Source: Planctomycetota bacterium (lineage in GTDB: Bacteria > Planctomycetota > Planctomycetia > Planctomycetales > Planctomycetaceae). Taken from it: a stretch of 64,000 nucleotides of DNA. The notes beneath the pieces are model-generated. The model saw only the letters and a list, made by a program, of their open reading frames with translations. It was not told where the DNA came from and ran no database searches. The position numbers and the translations under genes are program-made. The stretch's first letter is position 1. Every line of letters begins with the position of its first letter. Below, piece after piece: positions 14,214 through 24,925 of the stretch. The stretch spans positions 1-64,000 of the forward strand of contig JACTNB010000011.1 in the NCBI GenBank assembly GCA_014584345.1, in the 5' to 3' direction.

Positions 14214-15572
14214 TCAGACTGTAATGCGTTCTTCGCCGAGGACCAGGCGGACGGCTCGACTCCGCTCGGCAGGTTCGATATCGCGGGGAACATTCTGACC
14301 GGTGGCAAGATAACTGATGGGCAACCCCAGGCTGCCCGAAATTGTGGCGATGGCGCCAGCTCGGGGGGCTTCGTCGAGCTTGGTCAGGATGACCGAAGTC
14401 GGTTCGACCAGCCGGAATTTTTCGATGCTGCCACGCAGGTTTCGCGGGCTGGTGGTAGCGCTAAGCACCAGGTGAATTTCATCCACGACAATCCTGTCGA
14501 GAAAGGTTTTCAGTTCATTCACCCGGACTTCGTCATGCGGGCTGCGGCCTGCGGTATCGATCAGGATCAGGTCCATTCCGGCCAGTTCCCGCATCGCCCG
14601 CTCCATTTCGTCGGGGGTGGTGACCACCTGCATGGGGAGATCGATGATTTCTGCGTAGGTTCGCAGTTGTTCCACCGCTGCGATGCGATAGGTATCGACG
14701 GTAATCAGGCCCAGTTGCATGCCTTCGCGCAGTCGGAAGTTGGAAGCCAGCTTGGCAATGGTGGTGGTTTTGCCCACGCCCGTCGGGCCAATCAGGGCGA
14801 CGACCTTTTGTTGCCCGGGCCTTGGGAGAATAGGTCCACTACAGTGGATTTCTGATTCGAGTATCCCTCGCAGCAGGCGGCGCGGCTGCTCGGGGCACGC
14901 CAGTTCCGAGGCGGAATGCTGCCGTCTGAGTTTCCGCAGGATTTCGCGGGCATAATCTTCTTCGACATCCGCTTCCATCAATTGCAGGTAGCAGTCAAAC
15001 AGTTCGGCTGGAATTTCGGGGGAAGCGGAGGTCTGTACCTGTTGAGTCAGTCGTTCGATCATCTGCTGCAGGGCGTCGAGGCGTTGATGGACCAGTTGTT
15101 CCAGCCGTTCCGATTCCCGCGGCTCTGCCGGAGGAGAAGCATGACCGCCCGGAGACGGTGTTGCTTCCGCGACCGACAGGGTGCTGTCAACTAGGGGGGC
15201 AACGAGGAGTGCGTTGTTCGTGGCGTGGTCCGCCGGTTCCTTTTCGGGCTGGAGCCGGGGGACGGGAGCGGGGGAGGGTGTCCACTCGGGAGCCGAATCC
15301 GTGCGGGGCGACAACGCGGGAAGGGCTGTCGCCACCTCTCCGTTCGTGGCTCGCGAGCGGGGCGGGAGTTGTCGAGACAACTCGGCATGAACGGGGGCTT
15401 CCTCCTTGACGGCGACGATTTCGGTTTCCAGTTTGCTTTTTTGCCAGGGGAACACCTTTTTTCGTTCGCATTGACGCGTGCGCAGGATCAGGGCATCCGG
15501 TCCGAGTTCACGGCGCACCAGCCTCAGTGCCTCCTGCATGCTGTCTGCTCGATAGGTTATGATTTCCGCCAT
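14214..15572 (-). CDS. flhF: Flagellar biosynthesis GTPase FlhF
   Basis: SRP-type GTPase that recruits early flagellar components to the site of assembly. The B domain (about residues 1-60) begins MAEIITYRADSMQEALRLV; a Pro/Ala-rich low-complexity linker spans about 60-155; the N domain follows, then the G domain with P-loop GPTGVGKTTT (262-271), DTAGRSPHDE and the specificity motif TKLD. The product is 452 residues, within the family range. It sits 56 bases downstream of flhA and 52 bases upstream of flhG, in the order usual for these genes. Confidence 0.93.
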   Translation of the reverse strand: MAEIITYRADSMQEALRLVRRELGPDALILRTRQCERKKVFPWQKSKLETEIVAVKEEAPVHAELSRQLPPRSRATNGEVATALPALSPRTDSAPEWTPSPAPVPRLQPEKEPADHATNNALLVAPLVDSTLSVAEATPSPGGHASPPAEPRESERLEQLVHQRLDALQQMIERLTQQVQTSASPEIPAELFDCYLQLMEADVEEDYAREILRKLRRQHSASELACPEQPRRLLRGILESEIHCSGPILPRPGQQKVVALIGPTGVGKTTTIAKLASNFRLREGMQLGLITVDTYRIAAVEQLRTYAEIIDLPMQVVTTPDEMERAMRELAGMDLILIDTAGRSPHDEVRVNELKTFLDRIVVDEIHLVLSATTSPRNLRGSIEKFRLVEPTSVILTKLDEAPRAGAIATISGSLGLPISYLATGQNVPRDIEPAERSRAVRLVLGEERITV

Positions 15573-15628
15573 GGGAATTCCTTGTCGCCAGGCCGATTGA
15601 GTTAGGCGTTAGGGATTAGGGGTGGGGG

Positions 15629-17791
15629 TTAGGGGGCTTGTTGGGTTTTGGCAGGTCGCGGCGGGGAGGCCGTTGCGGATTTGGTTCGGGTGGAAGTCGG
15701 CAGGACATCGGCCGAGAGTTGGCCCACGGCCTCCACGGCCGTGTCTCGCGTGATTTCATTGAGGCTGATGACCGCCAGTTTGGGCAAGGCCTGGGCCGTG
15801 ATCTGCTTCAACCCCGCGCGGACCTGGGGACTGCAGATAACCACGGGCAGGTGGCCCGTCTTGACGAGTCGCTCCAGTTGAGTTGCCAGTCCCAAAGTGA
15901 TGGCCTCGGTCACGTGTGTCGATAATTTGATGATCATGCCCCGTTCGCCGAATTCCATGCCGGCCGCCAGGATGTCCTCCAGCGCTGGGTCGAGCGTCAC
16001 GACATGCAGCGTCCGGTTTTTATCGCGATACTGCTGGCAGATCGTGCCGGCCAGGGTGTGGCGCGCGTATTCGGTCAGAATCGTCAGATCCTTGGTCCGA
16101 TCCGCATAGTCGGACAGGGTTTCCAGAATCGCTTCCAGGTCGCGAATCGGAATGCGTTCCTTGAGCAGATTCTGCAGGATCTGATGCACCTGTGTCGCCT
16201 TGAGGACATCGGGAATCAACTCCTCGACCACCTTGGGGGCGGTTTCCTTGAGGTGTCCGAGCAACTCGTGCACCTGTTGCCGGGAGAGCAGGTCGGCCCC
16301 ATGTTCGCGGACCAGTTCGGTCAAGTGCGTGACGAGCACGGCATTCGGTTCCACCACGTTGTAGCCCAGCATTTCGGCCCGTTCCCCGTACATGGGGTCG
16401 ATCCATTTCGCGGGCCTTTGAAAGGCAGGTTCGAGGGTGTCGATTCCCTGAATTTCGCCCGTCGCCAGTCCTGTGTTAATGGCGAGCACCTTGTCGGGGT
16501 GGATCTCGCCCCAGGCGACCGGAATGCCTCGAATCTTGATCTGGTAATCCCGTTGTTTCAAACGCATATTGTCGCGAATGCGGACCTTCGGCATGATCAT
16601 GCCCAGTTCCTGGGCGATGCGGTGCCTGACTTTGGTAACGCGATCCAGCAGATCCCCCCCGCGACCGGGATCGGCCAGTTGCAGCAAACCAATGCCCAGA
16701 TCGAGTTCCATCGGATCCACATGCAGATGATCTTCCGGCCTGGGTTCGGGACGGGGCTGTTGTTCCTGTTTCTGCTGAAGGGCGGCTTCCTGCTGTTCGG
16801 CCTGTTTGCGTGTCGAGGAATGCAGCATCACTCCCAGCACGGCACAACCCGTCCCCAACGACAGCATGGGCATCGTGGGGAGCCCCGTGAACGACAAGGC
16901 GATGAGAAATCCTGCCGCCAGGTACATGGCAACGGGATGTCGGAACAACTGTTCGACCACGTCGCTCGGCAGGTTACTGTCGACGCTGGTACGGGTAACA
17001 ATCAAACCGGCGGCAAGTGAAATCAAAAAGGCGGGTATTTGAGTGACCAGCCCATCGCCAATCGTGAGGGTGGTAAAGACATTCACGGCATCCATGAAGG
17101 ACATCCCTTCCTGAACGACGCCGATGTAGAGTCCCCCGACAATATTGATAAGCGTGATGACAATACTGGCAATCGCGTCGCCACGCACGAACTTGCTGGC
17201 ACCGTCCATGGCTCCGTAGAAATCCGCCTGTTGGGAAATTTCCGCCCGGCGGATCTTGGCCTGTTCGGAACTGATCAAGCCCGCATTGAGATCGGCATCA
17301 ATCGCCATCTGCTTGCCGGGCATGCCGTCCAGGGCAAATCGGGCTGCCACTTCGCTGATACGCGTGGCTCCCTTGGTGATCACCAGAAACTGGATCGCGA
17401 TCAGAATGACAAAGATAATCACTCCGACGGCCACCGAACCCCCAGCCACGAATTCCCCGAAGGATTGAATCACACCCCCGGCGGCCTCCGTGCCTTGCGT
17501 CGCGGCTCCAGTCAGAATCAAGCGTGTCGAGGCGACATTCAACACCAGACGGGAGAGTGTCGTCCCCAACAGGATCGCGGGAAAGACACTGAATTCCAGC
17601 GGGTTGTTGACATGAATCGTCGTCAGCAGGATGACCACCGCAACCGTGACATTACAGGCCAGCAGGAAATCCATCATCAACGCAGGCAACGGCGCGATGA
17701 TCACCAGGATCGAACTGATGATCAGCACGGGGAAGATCAGACTCAGATTGCGCTGCAGCACTGTCTGCAACGTTCCTGAAGTCCCGTTCAT
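15629..17791 (-). CDS. flhA: Flagellar type III export protein FlhA
   Basis: Inner-membrane export gate of the flagellar secretion apparatus. The N-terminal half (to about residue 310) is strongly hydrophobic with several transmembrane helices and the conserved loop block KGATRISEVAARFALDGMPGKQMAIDADLNAG (spread over about 140-172). After a Gln/Arg-rich linker the C-terminal cytoplasmic domain includes LDLGIGLLQLADPGRGGDL and PKVRIRDNM. The 720-residue length is normal. flhB is not next to it; the upstream gene is ruvX. It is probably the first gene of the flhA-flhF-flhG unit. Confidence 0.95.
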   Translation of the reverse strand: MNGTSGTLQTVLQRNLSLIFPVLIISSILVIIAPLPALMMDFLLACNVTVAVVILLTTIHVNNPLEFSVFPAILLGTTLSRLVLNVASTRLILTGAATQGTEAAGGVIQSFGEFVAGGSVAVGVIIFVILIAIQFLVITKGATRISEVAARFALDGMPGKQMAIDADLNAGLISSEQAKIRRAEISQQADFYGAMDGASKFVRGDAIASIVITLINIVGGLYIGVVQEGMSFMDAVNVFTTLTIGDGLVTQIPAFLISLAAGLIVTRTSVDSNLPSDVVEQLFRHPVAMYLAAGFLIALSFTGLPTMPMLSLGTGCAVLGVMLHSSTRKQAEQQEAALQQKQEQQPRPEPRPEDHLHVDPMELDLGIGLLQLADPGRGGDLLDRVTKVRHRIAQELGMIMPKVRIRDNMRLKQRDYQIKIRGIPVAWGEIHPDKVLAINTGLATGEIQGIDTLEPAFQRPAKWIDPMYGERAEMLGYNVVEPNAVLVTHLTELVREHGADLLSRQQVHELLGHLKETAPKVVEELIPDVLKATQVHQILQNLLKERIPIRDLEAILETLSDYADRTKDLTILTEYARHTLAGTICQQYRDKNRTLHVVTLDPALEDILAAGMEFGERGMIIKLSTHVTEAITLGLATQLERLVKTGHLPVVICSPQVRAGLKQITAQALPKLAVISLNEITRDTAVEAVGQLSADVLPTSTRTKSATASPPRPAKTQQAP

Positions 17792-17873
17792 GCGTGAAAT
17801 CTCCGAATTCCGTACGCGGAAAATGCGTAGTGGGGTAGGCAGGGAATGAATGAATTGTCGGAAGGGAATATCC

Positions 17874-17903
17874 GGTTCGCCAGGTAGGATGAGGGGGCGA
17901 ACC
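17874..17903. repeat. 8-bp inverted repeat upstream of flhA
   Basis: GGTTCGCC (17874-17881) and GGCGAACC (17896-17903) are perfect complements with a 14-base spacer, located 83 bases upstream of the flhA start and 72 bases after the ruvX stop. No T run follows on either strand, so it may be an operator or mRNA structure rather than a terminator. Confidence 0.4.
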
Positions 17904-17974
17904 AGTGATAGGTTGGATGTGTGGGCGAGTGATATGAGATACCCGGGCGGGTTGTCCAGACGAAGTGTGAATTT

Positions 17975-18451
17975 TCATTCAAGTGGCGCGTCGCGCATGG
18001 CCGAAGGGGTGACGTGGCGATTTGGCGCATCCAGAAAAGATTGCAGAATAAGCTGGGCGGCCAGCTTGTCGATATGCTTTTTGCGACGCTTCCGCGACAG
18101 CGAAAATTCGCGCAAGTGATTCTCTGCCATAGAACTTGTGAAACGCTCGTCCCAGTACAGAACGGGCAGCCCCGTCAATTCGCCACACCAATCACCGAAT
18201 TGCCTGGCCTCTCTGGCTTTCCCCCCTTCGCTTCCGCTCATATGAACGGGTAAACCAACGACAAGCCCAACCACCCGATAATCATTGCAGATCTTACAGA
18301 TTTGCCGGGCATCCTGGGCAGCTTGGGAACGCTGCAGCGTTTCCAGCGGGCACGCGAGCGACTGATCCGGTGTCGATAACGCGAAACCAACACGCTTGGT
18401 GCCGTAATCGATCCCCAATAAGGCGCCCGAAGCGGGAAAGGATGTGGTCAT
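17975..18451 (-). CDS. ruvX: Pre-16S rRNA nuclease / YqgF resolvase-fold protein
   Basis: RNase H-fold protein of the YqgF/RuvX family, implicated in 16S rRNA 5-prime end maturation and formerly described as a Holliday junction resolvase. The first acidic motif GIDYGTKRVGFA begins at about residue 13, a second core strand is VVGLVVGLPVHMSG, the third is YWDERFTS, and the C-terminal acidic motif is HIDKLAAQLILQ. The product is 158 residues, slightly longer than many family members because of a C-terminal tail. It lies upstream of flhA and downstream of the signalling gene on the same strand. Confidence 0.88.
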   Translation of the reverse strand: MTTSFPASGALLGIDYGTKRVGFALSTPDQSLACPLETLQRSQAAQDARQICKICNDYRVVGLVVGLPVHMSGSEGGKAREARQFGDWCGELTGLPVLYWDERFTSSMAENHLREFSLSRKRRKKHIDKLAAQLILQSFLDAPNRHVTPSAMRDAPLE

Positions 18452-18577
18452 TGAAAGAATCCTGCTTCCCGTGACGCCCGAAACGGTGTCGGGGTTCGAT
18501 TTCCACAGGGCCGAATCGGATATTCCACCGGGATTCCGCCCGTTGCCCTAAGATTACCTCTTCACGGAACCCGACAC

Positions 18578-20419
<1,842 letters not shown>

Positions 20420-20784
20420 GATCCACTCCAGGTATTAACCTTACAGTTTATACTATCGAATTCATGGAGGAAACTCGCGAGTCTTCCCGATTTTTTACCA
20501 GGAAAATTCCGGATCCCCGGGGTCAAGGATTGTCGACCGGGCTTTTCCGATAAAACCGCACCCTGCCGCTTCCTGCAAGGAGATCCATTAGCCCCAGGGC
20601 GTAGCGTCACTCTGCTGCCAACTGGGGTTCGGGACCGATGGACCGAATGGCATGGTTTCGGCCCCGAGGTAATTGTAGTCGTCACGGCATGTTCACACGC
20701 GAATTCGGGCTCCTTTTTTGCTAAGGTGCAACATGTTCCGCTTATCCAGTTGCCGATTCCATCGCCCGCTTGAAAGGTTACGCA
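20420..20784. other. Divergent intergenic region
   Basis: About 365 bases between the minus-strand signalling gene and the plus-strand FAD oxidoreductase, so promoters of both should lie here. A minus-strand TATAAA-like element is present near 20448-20453 without a good -35. I see no other structured element. Confidence 0.35.
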
Positions 20785-22233
20785 ATGGCTGCCGCTCCGC
20801 GACGAGATTTTCTGAAAACCGCGGTCACCGGAGCAGTACTCGGACCAGCCAGCCTGTTGCTGCCTGACCGGGAATCGGCGGCGGAAGCAACCGCGGCGAA
20901 TTCGCTTCCCGATTACAAACGCGGCGAAATGTTGAGGACCTCAGGAAAATTGACGCACACGGAAGGATGGCTGCAAGAATCGAGCAGAATGGTTCCGATT
21001 TCGGGGAAGAGTCAGGTTCTGGTGTGTGGCGGGGGGCCGGCTGGCATTGCAGCCGCCCTGGCCGCCGCCCGGGCAGGGGCCGAGACCCGGTTGATCGAAT
21101 CGGCCGGTTGCCTGGGGGGTGTCTGGACCGCTGGCATGTTGACGAAAATCCTGGATGCCGGGAATAAAACCGGACTGATGCGCGAACTACTGGTGGCCTT
21201 TGCCGAACGGGGAAGTTCCGTTGCCAGGGATACCGCGGGAACCGTGTATGACCCGGAAGTTGCCAAGTTGGTGCTTGAGGAACTCTGCGTCGAAGCGGGT
21301 ATCAGGATTCAGTTGCATACGCTGGTCACGGGAGCAATCACCGATGAACAGAACCGCTTGCGGGCCGTGATTACGGAATCCAAGTCGGGTCGACAAGCCT
21401 GGGTTGCAGAGCGATTCATCGACTGCACGGGAGACGGCGATTTGGCGGCACAAGCGGGTTGCCAGTTCGACGTCGGCACGGGCAGCAACTGTGTCTGTCA
21501 GCCGATGTCGTTGATGGCACTGCTCACGGGCCCCGATCCTGCGGACATCGTGGAGTATCTGCGCGAGACCAGCCCCGAAGCCAAGCCACGATTTCTCAAA
21601 TTGATGCGTGATGCCGGGATCGATCCTTCCTACCGTGCTCCCACCTTGAGGCACCTCCACGGCGGTATTTACTCGATCATGACGAACCATGAATATGGTG
21701 TGTCCGCATTCGATGCAGCCGCCATCACGGAGGCAACGATCCGTGCTCGCAGGGAAATTCACGAGATCACGCGGGGATTGCGGAAGCTGGGGGGGCCCTG
21801 GTCCGAACTGTCCGTGGTGGCCACCGCCGAACAGATTGGCGTGCGCGAGGGGCGACGAATCAAGGGGCGATACACCGTTACCCGGGACGATGTGGTATCC
21901 GGCTTGAGGCATGAACAGGCGGTCTGCCGGGCCAAATTCGGCTTCGATGTGCACTCCCTGGAATTGGAAGATGGAAACCCCGGCGTGGTTCGAGAATACC
22001 GTGCGCTCGGAGCCAAACCGTACGATATTCCCTACCCCTCGCTGGTTGCAGCAGACGTGGATGGGTTGCTGATGGCCGGGCGCTGCATCAGTGGCGATTT
22101 CCTGGCCCACTCCAGTTACCGTGTGACCGGAAATGCCGTGCCGATGGGTGAAGCCGCCGGCCTGGCCGCCGCCACTTCGATTCAGCAAAACATCCTGCCC
22201 CACGAACTTCTCTGGAAGAATCCCGTTTCGTAA
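20785..22233 (+). CDS. Tat-exported FAD-dependent oxidoreductase
   Basis: A 482-residue predicted flavoprotein. The N-terminus carries a twin-arginine signal (PRRDFLKTAVTGAVLG) followed by an Ala-rich stretch. The dinucleotide-binding motif VCGGGPAGIAAALAAARAG and a downstream Glu (RLIES) define the FAD Rossmann fold; a second FAD contact is near the C-terminus (GLLMAGRCISGDFLAH). This matches the FAD-dependent oxidoreductase family (PF12831 type) common in Planctomycetes. The ATG at 20785 has AAAGG eight bases upstream. Substrate is unknown. It is followed by a convergent Gfo/Idh/MocA gene, also with a Tat signal. Confidence 0.85.
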   Translation: MAAAPRRDFLKTAVTGAVLGPASLLLPDRESAAEATAANSLPDYKRGEMLRTSGKLTHTEGWLQESSRMVPISGKSQVLVCGGGPAGIAAALAAARAGAETRLIESAGCLGGVWTAGMLTKILDAGNKTGLMRELLVAFAERGSSVARDTAGTVYDPEVAKLVLEELCVEAGIRIQLHTLVTGAITDEQNRLRAVITESKSGRQAWVAERFIDCTGDGDLAAQAGCQFDVGTGSNCVCQPMSLMALLTGPDPADIVEYLRETSPEAKPRFLKLMRDAGIDPSYRAPTLRHLHGGIYSIMTNHEYGVSAFDAAAITEATIRARREIHEITRGLRKLGGPWSELSVVATAEQIGVREGRRIKGRYTVTRDDVVSGLRHEQAVCRAKFGFDVHSLELEDGNPGVVREYRALGAKPYDIPYPSLVAADVDGLLMAGRCISGDFLAHSSYRVTGNAVPMGEAAGLAAATSIQQNILPHELLWKNPVS

Positions 22234-22375
22234 CCGGCATGATGGCAATGGTGCAGCATGCGGAGGGGCCGACCGGTTTCCCGACTCACGGGCGCCCCCT
22301 GCTCGCTGAGTGAACTGTGAACGCGAAAATCGCATCAAGTTTACGAGCCGGGGGCGTGAAGGTTACTGGGCAAGT

Positions 22376-23638
22376 TTATTTGCCACGGCCAAAGCTTGGG
22401 ATTTTAAGTAGTTCCCCTCCCTTGAGGGACGATTGATGCGCCACGATACCAGGTGCTGTATAGGCGACAGCTTCATACACATCCACTGCCGGACGGCGAT
22501 TATTCACCACCGCATCCACAAACTCGTGAGTGATAAAAGTGTGAGAACCTTCATGGCCGCTGTTATGCCGAAGTGGCTCCGGAAGCAGATTGGTGGCCCA
22601 CCAGTTGGGCTGCTCGTATTTTTCATAATTGGGCAGATTGCGCAGAAATCCCCCATCGTCTTTTTCGGTCTGATTTCCACTACGGACAATCAACGCTGGC
22701 ATGCCATTAGGGGTATGGCCATAGAAACTCATCTTATTGCCAATCCACTCCGCTCGTTCTGCTCCCCGATGTGCCCCTTTCCACCAGACCCGTACATTGA
22801 AGGCCAATCCCGATTCCGTTTTGAACATGGCTGACCCATTCCAGAACGGATTGTTGTATACATTATCCTTGAGCATCGGACTCTCATCCCCCCAGCCGTG
22901 GCAAACGACTTCGGTGAGATGTTCGCACGCCACACTGATGTAATGTGCCGTGCAGTGAGTCGGGTAGTGCATCGGTGGGAAACCGTAACGCCAGGTTTTC
23001 TGACCATTTTCATGCCCGAGTACATCAAGACCATCGTGTTGATAAGCCGATTCACAGTAGATCAGTTGGCCAAATTTGCCTTCCTGAAAGAAGTTGCGGG
23101 CAGAAATTGTGCTCTGCTGCCAGTAACTGGTTTCTGCCATCATGAAGGTCAAGCCGGTCATTTCCACTGCTTCAATGAGTTGTTCGCACTCTTCCAGTGT
23201 CATTGCAGCGGGAACAGCCACCAGAACATGCTTGCCGGCATCCAACGCGGCAATGCAATGGGGTACGTGATTGGGCGCCTCCGTAAAAATCGCCACGGCA
23301 TCTATATCCTTGCCATCTTTCAGCAGGGCTTCGAGCGAGTCATATCGGGTTTCGCACTGATAAACCTTACTCAGGCGATCCAATCGTTCCGGGCGTAGTT
23401 CCGCCACACCGGCCACGATGCAGTCGGGGTGTTCGTGAAAATGAAACCCCGCGCCGAAACGGCCACCAACAATCCCGATGCGTACCTTCTTTTTCTCTGT
23501 ATTAGCCGCATACAACCCCGCAGGTTGTAACAGGCCGCTTCCAGCCGCCAGGGTAGCACCACTGGCTGCCTTGAGAAACAACCGTCGAGCTGCAGATGCC
23601 GGCAAAATGGAATTCTGATCTGGTGAAAAAGTCATCAT
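22376..23638 (-). CDS. Gfo/Idh/MocA-family oxidoreductase with Tat signal and altered EKP motif
   Basis: A 420-residue NAD(P)-binding protein of the glucose-fructose oxidoreductase family. The Tat-like signal is ARRLFLKAASGATLAAG; the Rossmann motif is IGIVGGRFGAG; the C-terminal dehydratase-like domain includes TWRYGFPPMHYPTHCTAHY. The normally conserved E-K-P motif, whose Lys contacts substrate, reads A-V-P here (GKHVLVAVPAAM), so ordinary dehydrogenase chemistry is doubtful. The ATG at 23638 has AAGGA about eight bases upstream. It is transcribed divergently from a DUF1559/lipoprotein pair from overlapping promoters that contain inverted repeats. Confidence 0.87.
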   Translation of the reverse strand: MMTFSPDQNSILPASAARRLFLKAASGATLAAGSGLLQPAGLYAANTEKKKVRIGIVGGRFGAGFHFHEHPDCIVAGVAELRPERLDRLSKVYQCETRYDSLEALLKDGKDIDAVAIFTEAPNHVPHCIAALDAGKHVLVAVPAAMTLEECEQLIEAVEMTGLTFMMAETSYWQQSTISARNFFQEGKFGQLIYCESAYQHDGLDVLGHENGQKTWRYGFPPMHYPTHCTAHYISVACEHLTEVVCHGWGDESPMLKDNVYNNPFWNGSAMFKTESGLAFNVRVWWKGAHRGAERAEWIGNKMSFYGHTPNGMPALIVRSGNQTEKDDGGFLRNLPNYEKYEQPNWWATNLLPEPLRHNSGHEGSHTFITHEFVDAVVNNRRPAVDVYEAVAYTAPGIVAHQSSLKGGELLKIPSFGRGK

Positions 23639-23693
23639 GCGAGAGTCCTTGTCAGGCGGAAGGTCGGAAATAGGAATAAATTCCAATTTAATC

Positions 23694-23705
23694 ATTGGTG
23701 CCAAT
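23694..23705. promoter_or_regulatory. Candidate operator half of a repeated dyad
   Basis: ATTGGTGCCAAT is a near-perfect palindrome (ATTGG/CCAAT). Its complement ATTGGCACCAAT matches CATGGCACCAAT at 23721-23732 in ten of twelve bases, so the two form an inverted pair 27 bp centre to centre. This copy lies just downstream of the -10 of the minus-strand promoter. Confidence 0.5.
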
Positions 23706-23708
23706 AAA

Positions 23709-23737
23709 AAATTACTTGCACATGGCACCAATGTCAA
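23709..23737 (-). promoter_or_regulatory. Candidate promoter of the Gfo/Idh/MocA gene
   Basis: On the minus strand a perfect TTGACA (plus 23732-23737) is followed by a 17-bp spacer and TAATTT (plus 23709-23714), a weak -10. The spacer contains the GGCACCAAT dyad. The start would be about 65 bases upstream of the ATG at 23638. Confidence 0.55.
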
Positions 23738-23740
23738 GTA
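23713..23740. promoter_or_regulatory. 28-bp interrupted palindrome across both promoters
   Basis: TACTTG (23713-23718) and CAAGTA (23735-23740) are perfect complements, and TGG/CCA (23723-23725, 23728-23730) pair around the same centre at 23726.5. The dyad covers the spacers and parts of the core elements of both divergent promoters, as expected for a repressor operator. The tandem-wHTH GntR regulator at 25421-26287 is the obvious candidate ligand, by inference. Confidence 0.5.
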
Positions 23741-23744
23741 TAAG
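23716..23744 (+). promoter_or_regulatory. Candidate promoter of the second DUF1559 gene
   Basis: TTGCAC (23716-23721) is followed by a 17-bp spacer and TATAAG (23739-23744, five of six bases of TATAAT). It overlaps the divergent minus-strand promoter and the central dyad. The start would be about 44 bases upstream of the ATG at 23795. Confidence 0.45.
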
Positions 23745-23794
23745 GTGAGGGAAATTGGTTCCTGCGAAATGCACTTAAAGGAAAGGGACGTTTC

Positions 23795-24757
23795 ATGACG
23801 AGCAGCTTTCTCCTCCGCCGTGGCTTTACGCTGATTGAATTATTGGTAGTCATAGCGATCATCGCTATTCTTGTCGCACTGTTGCTTCCCGCCGTTCAGC
23901 AGGCGCGCGAAGCTGCCCGCAGGACTTCCTGTAAAAACAACATGAAACAGATCGGACTGGGCTTGCACAATTACCACGACACCCATCGAGTGTTCCCACC
24001 TGGGGGCGTCTCGACTGTTTCCAATGCATTGGCCACGTTCTGTTCGCAGGCTCCCGGCAGTGGTGGCATTTCTTTTTCACAGGCTCCCTGGACGGTGGCC
24101 ATTCTGCCTTTTATTGATGAAAGTCCCCGTTACGACAGCTTCAATTATTCGGCGGGATTCATTTCCATTCAGGACAATGCGGCGTTTGGAAATGCCGACG
24201 TCGCCAATCGAACCGCATGGTTGCGTTTCAACAGTAAATATCAATGCCCTTCCGATCCGGTGGCTGGGGCTGAAAGTGGAATTAACAGCTATTTCGGTGT
24301 GCAGGGTGGGGAAACCGCATTCTGCTCCAACAGCAGTGGCCTGCGTGTCTGGATGAAGGATGGAATGCTCTATCATAACTCCAACACCCGCATGCGCGAT
24401 GTCGTCGATGGCACGTCGAATGTCTTTCTGGTGGGGGAAACACACTATCAAAGTTCTTCTTACGTAAATACCCAATTCTATCGTTGGGCTTCCAGTGACT
24501 GGCCGAGAAGCCTGGGACAACCGGCGCAGGTTGCTGCTGCCGTGCTCCCCATCAACTCACTGGTCCCCCACAAAACAAATGGCAGCCCCACCTTTGATGC
24601 GCAATCCCGGCTGTTTGGAAGTTATCACTCCGGGGGATGTCAGTTCACAATGACAGATGGTTCCGTTCATTTTGTCAGCCAAAGCATCGATATGAGCATC
24701 TATCGTGGTATGGCTAAGCGGGCTGATGGACTGCCTGCAGGAGGCAACGGTCTCTGA
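23795..24757 (+). CDS. DUF1559 protein with prepilin-type N-terminus (second copy)
   Basis: A 320-residue DUF1559 family member. A short leader with two Arg (LLRRGFTLIELLVV) precedes the hydrophobic prepilin segment; QAREAARRTSCKNNMKQIG, NYHDTHRVFPPGG and the C-terminal GCQFTMTDGSVHFVS are family hallmarks. GGAAAGGGAC lies just upstream of the ATG. It differs considerably in its middle section from the copy at 10326-11402. It is followed by a small lipoprotein gene and then a GntR regulator on the same strand, and is divergent from the Gfo/Idh/MocA gene. Confidence 0.9.
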   Translation: MTSSFLLRRGFTLIELLVVIAIIAILVALLLPAVQQAREAARRTSCKNNMKQIGLGLHNYHDTHRVFPPGGVSTVSNALATFCSQAPGSGGISFSQAPWTVAILPFIDESPRYDSFNYSAGFISIQDNAAFGNADVANRTAWLRFNSKYQCPSDPVAGAESGINSYFGVQGGETAFCSNSSGLRVWMKDGMLYHNSNTRMRDVVDGTSNVFLVGETHYQSSSYVNTQFYRWASSDWPRSLGQPAQVAAAVLPINSLVPHKTNGSPTFDAQSRLFGSYHSGGCQFTMTDGSVHFVSQSIDMSIYRGMAKRADGLPAGGNGL

Positions 24758-24925
24758 GGCCCATGCCTTGTGAAGGATTCGATGGGGTTCCTCCGATCCT
24801 CGCTGCGTCAACGAATGAGTCCCCTCCCTGATGAAGCAGAATTTAGAATAACACACACAAGTAACCCGGCGTTGTCTCAGTCCACTTTTCAGTGCAACTA
24901 CTGTTTTTACGGAAACGGCCCGACG

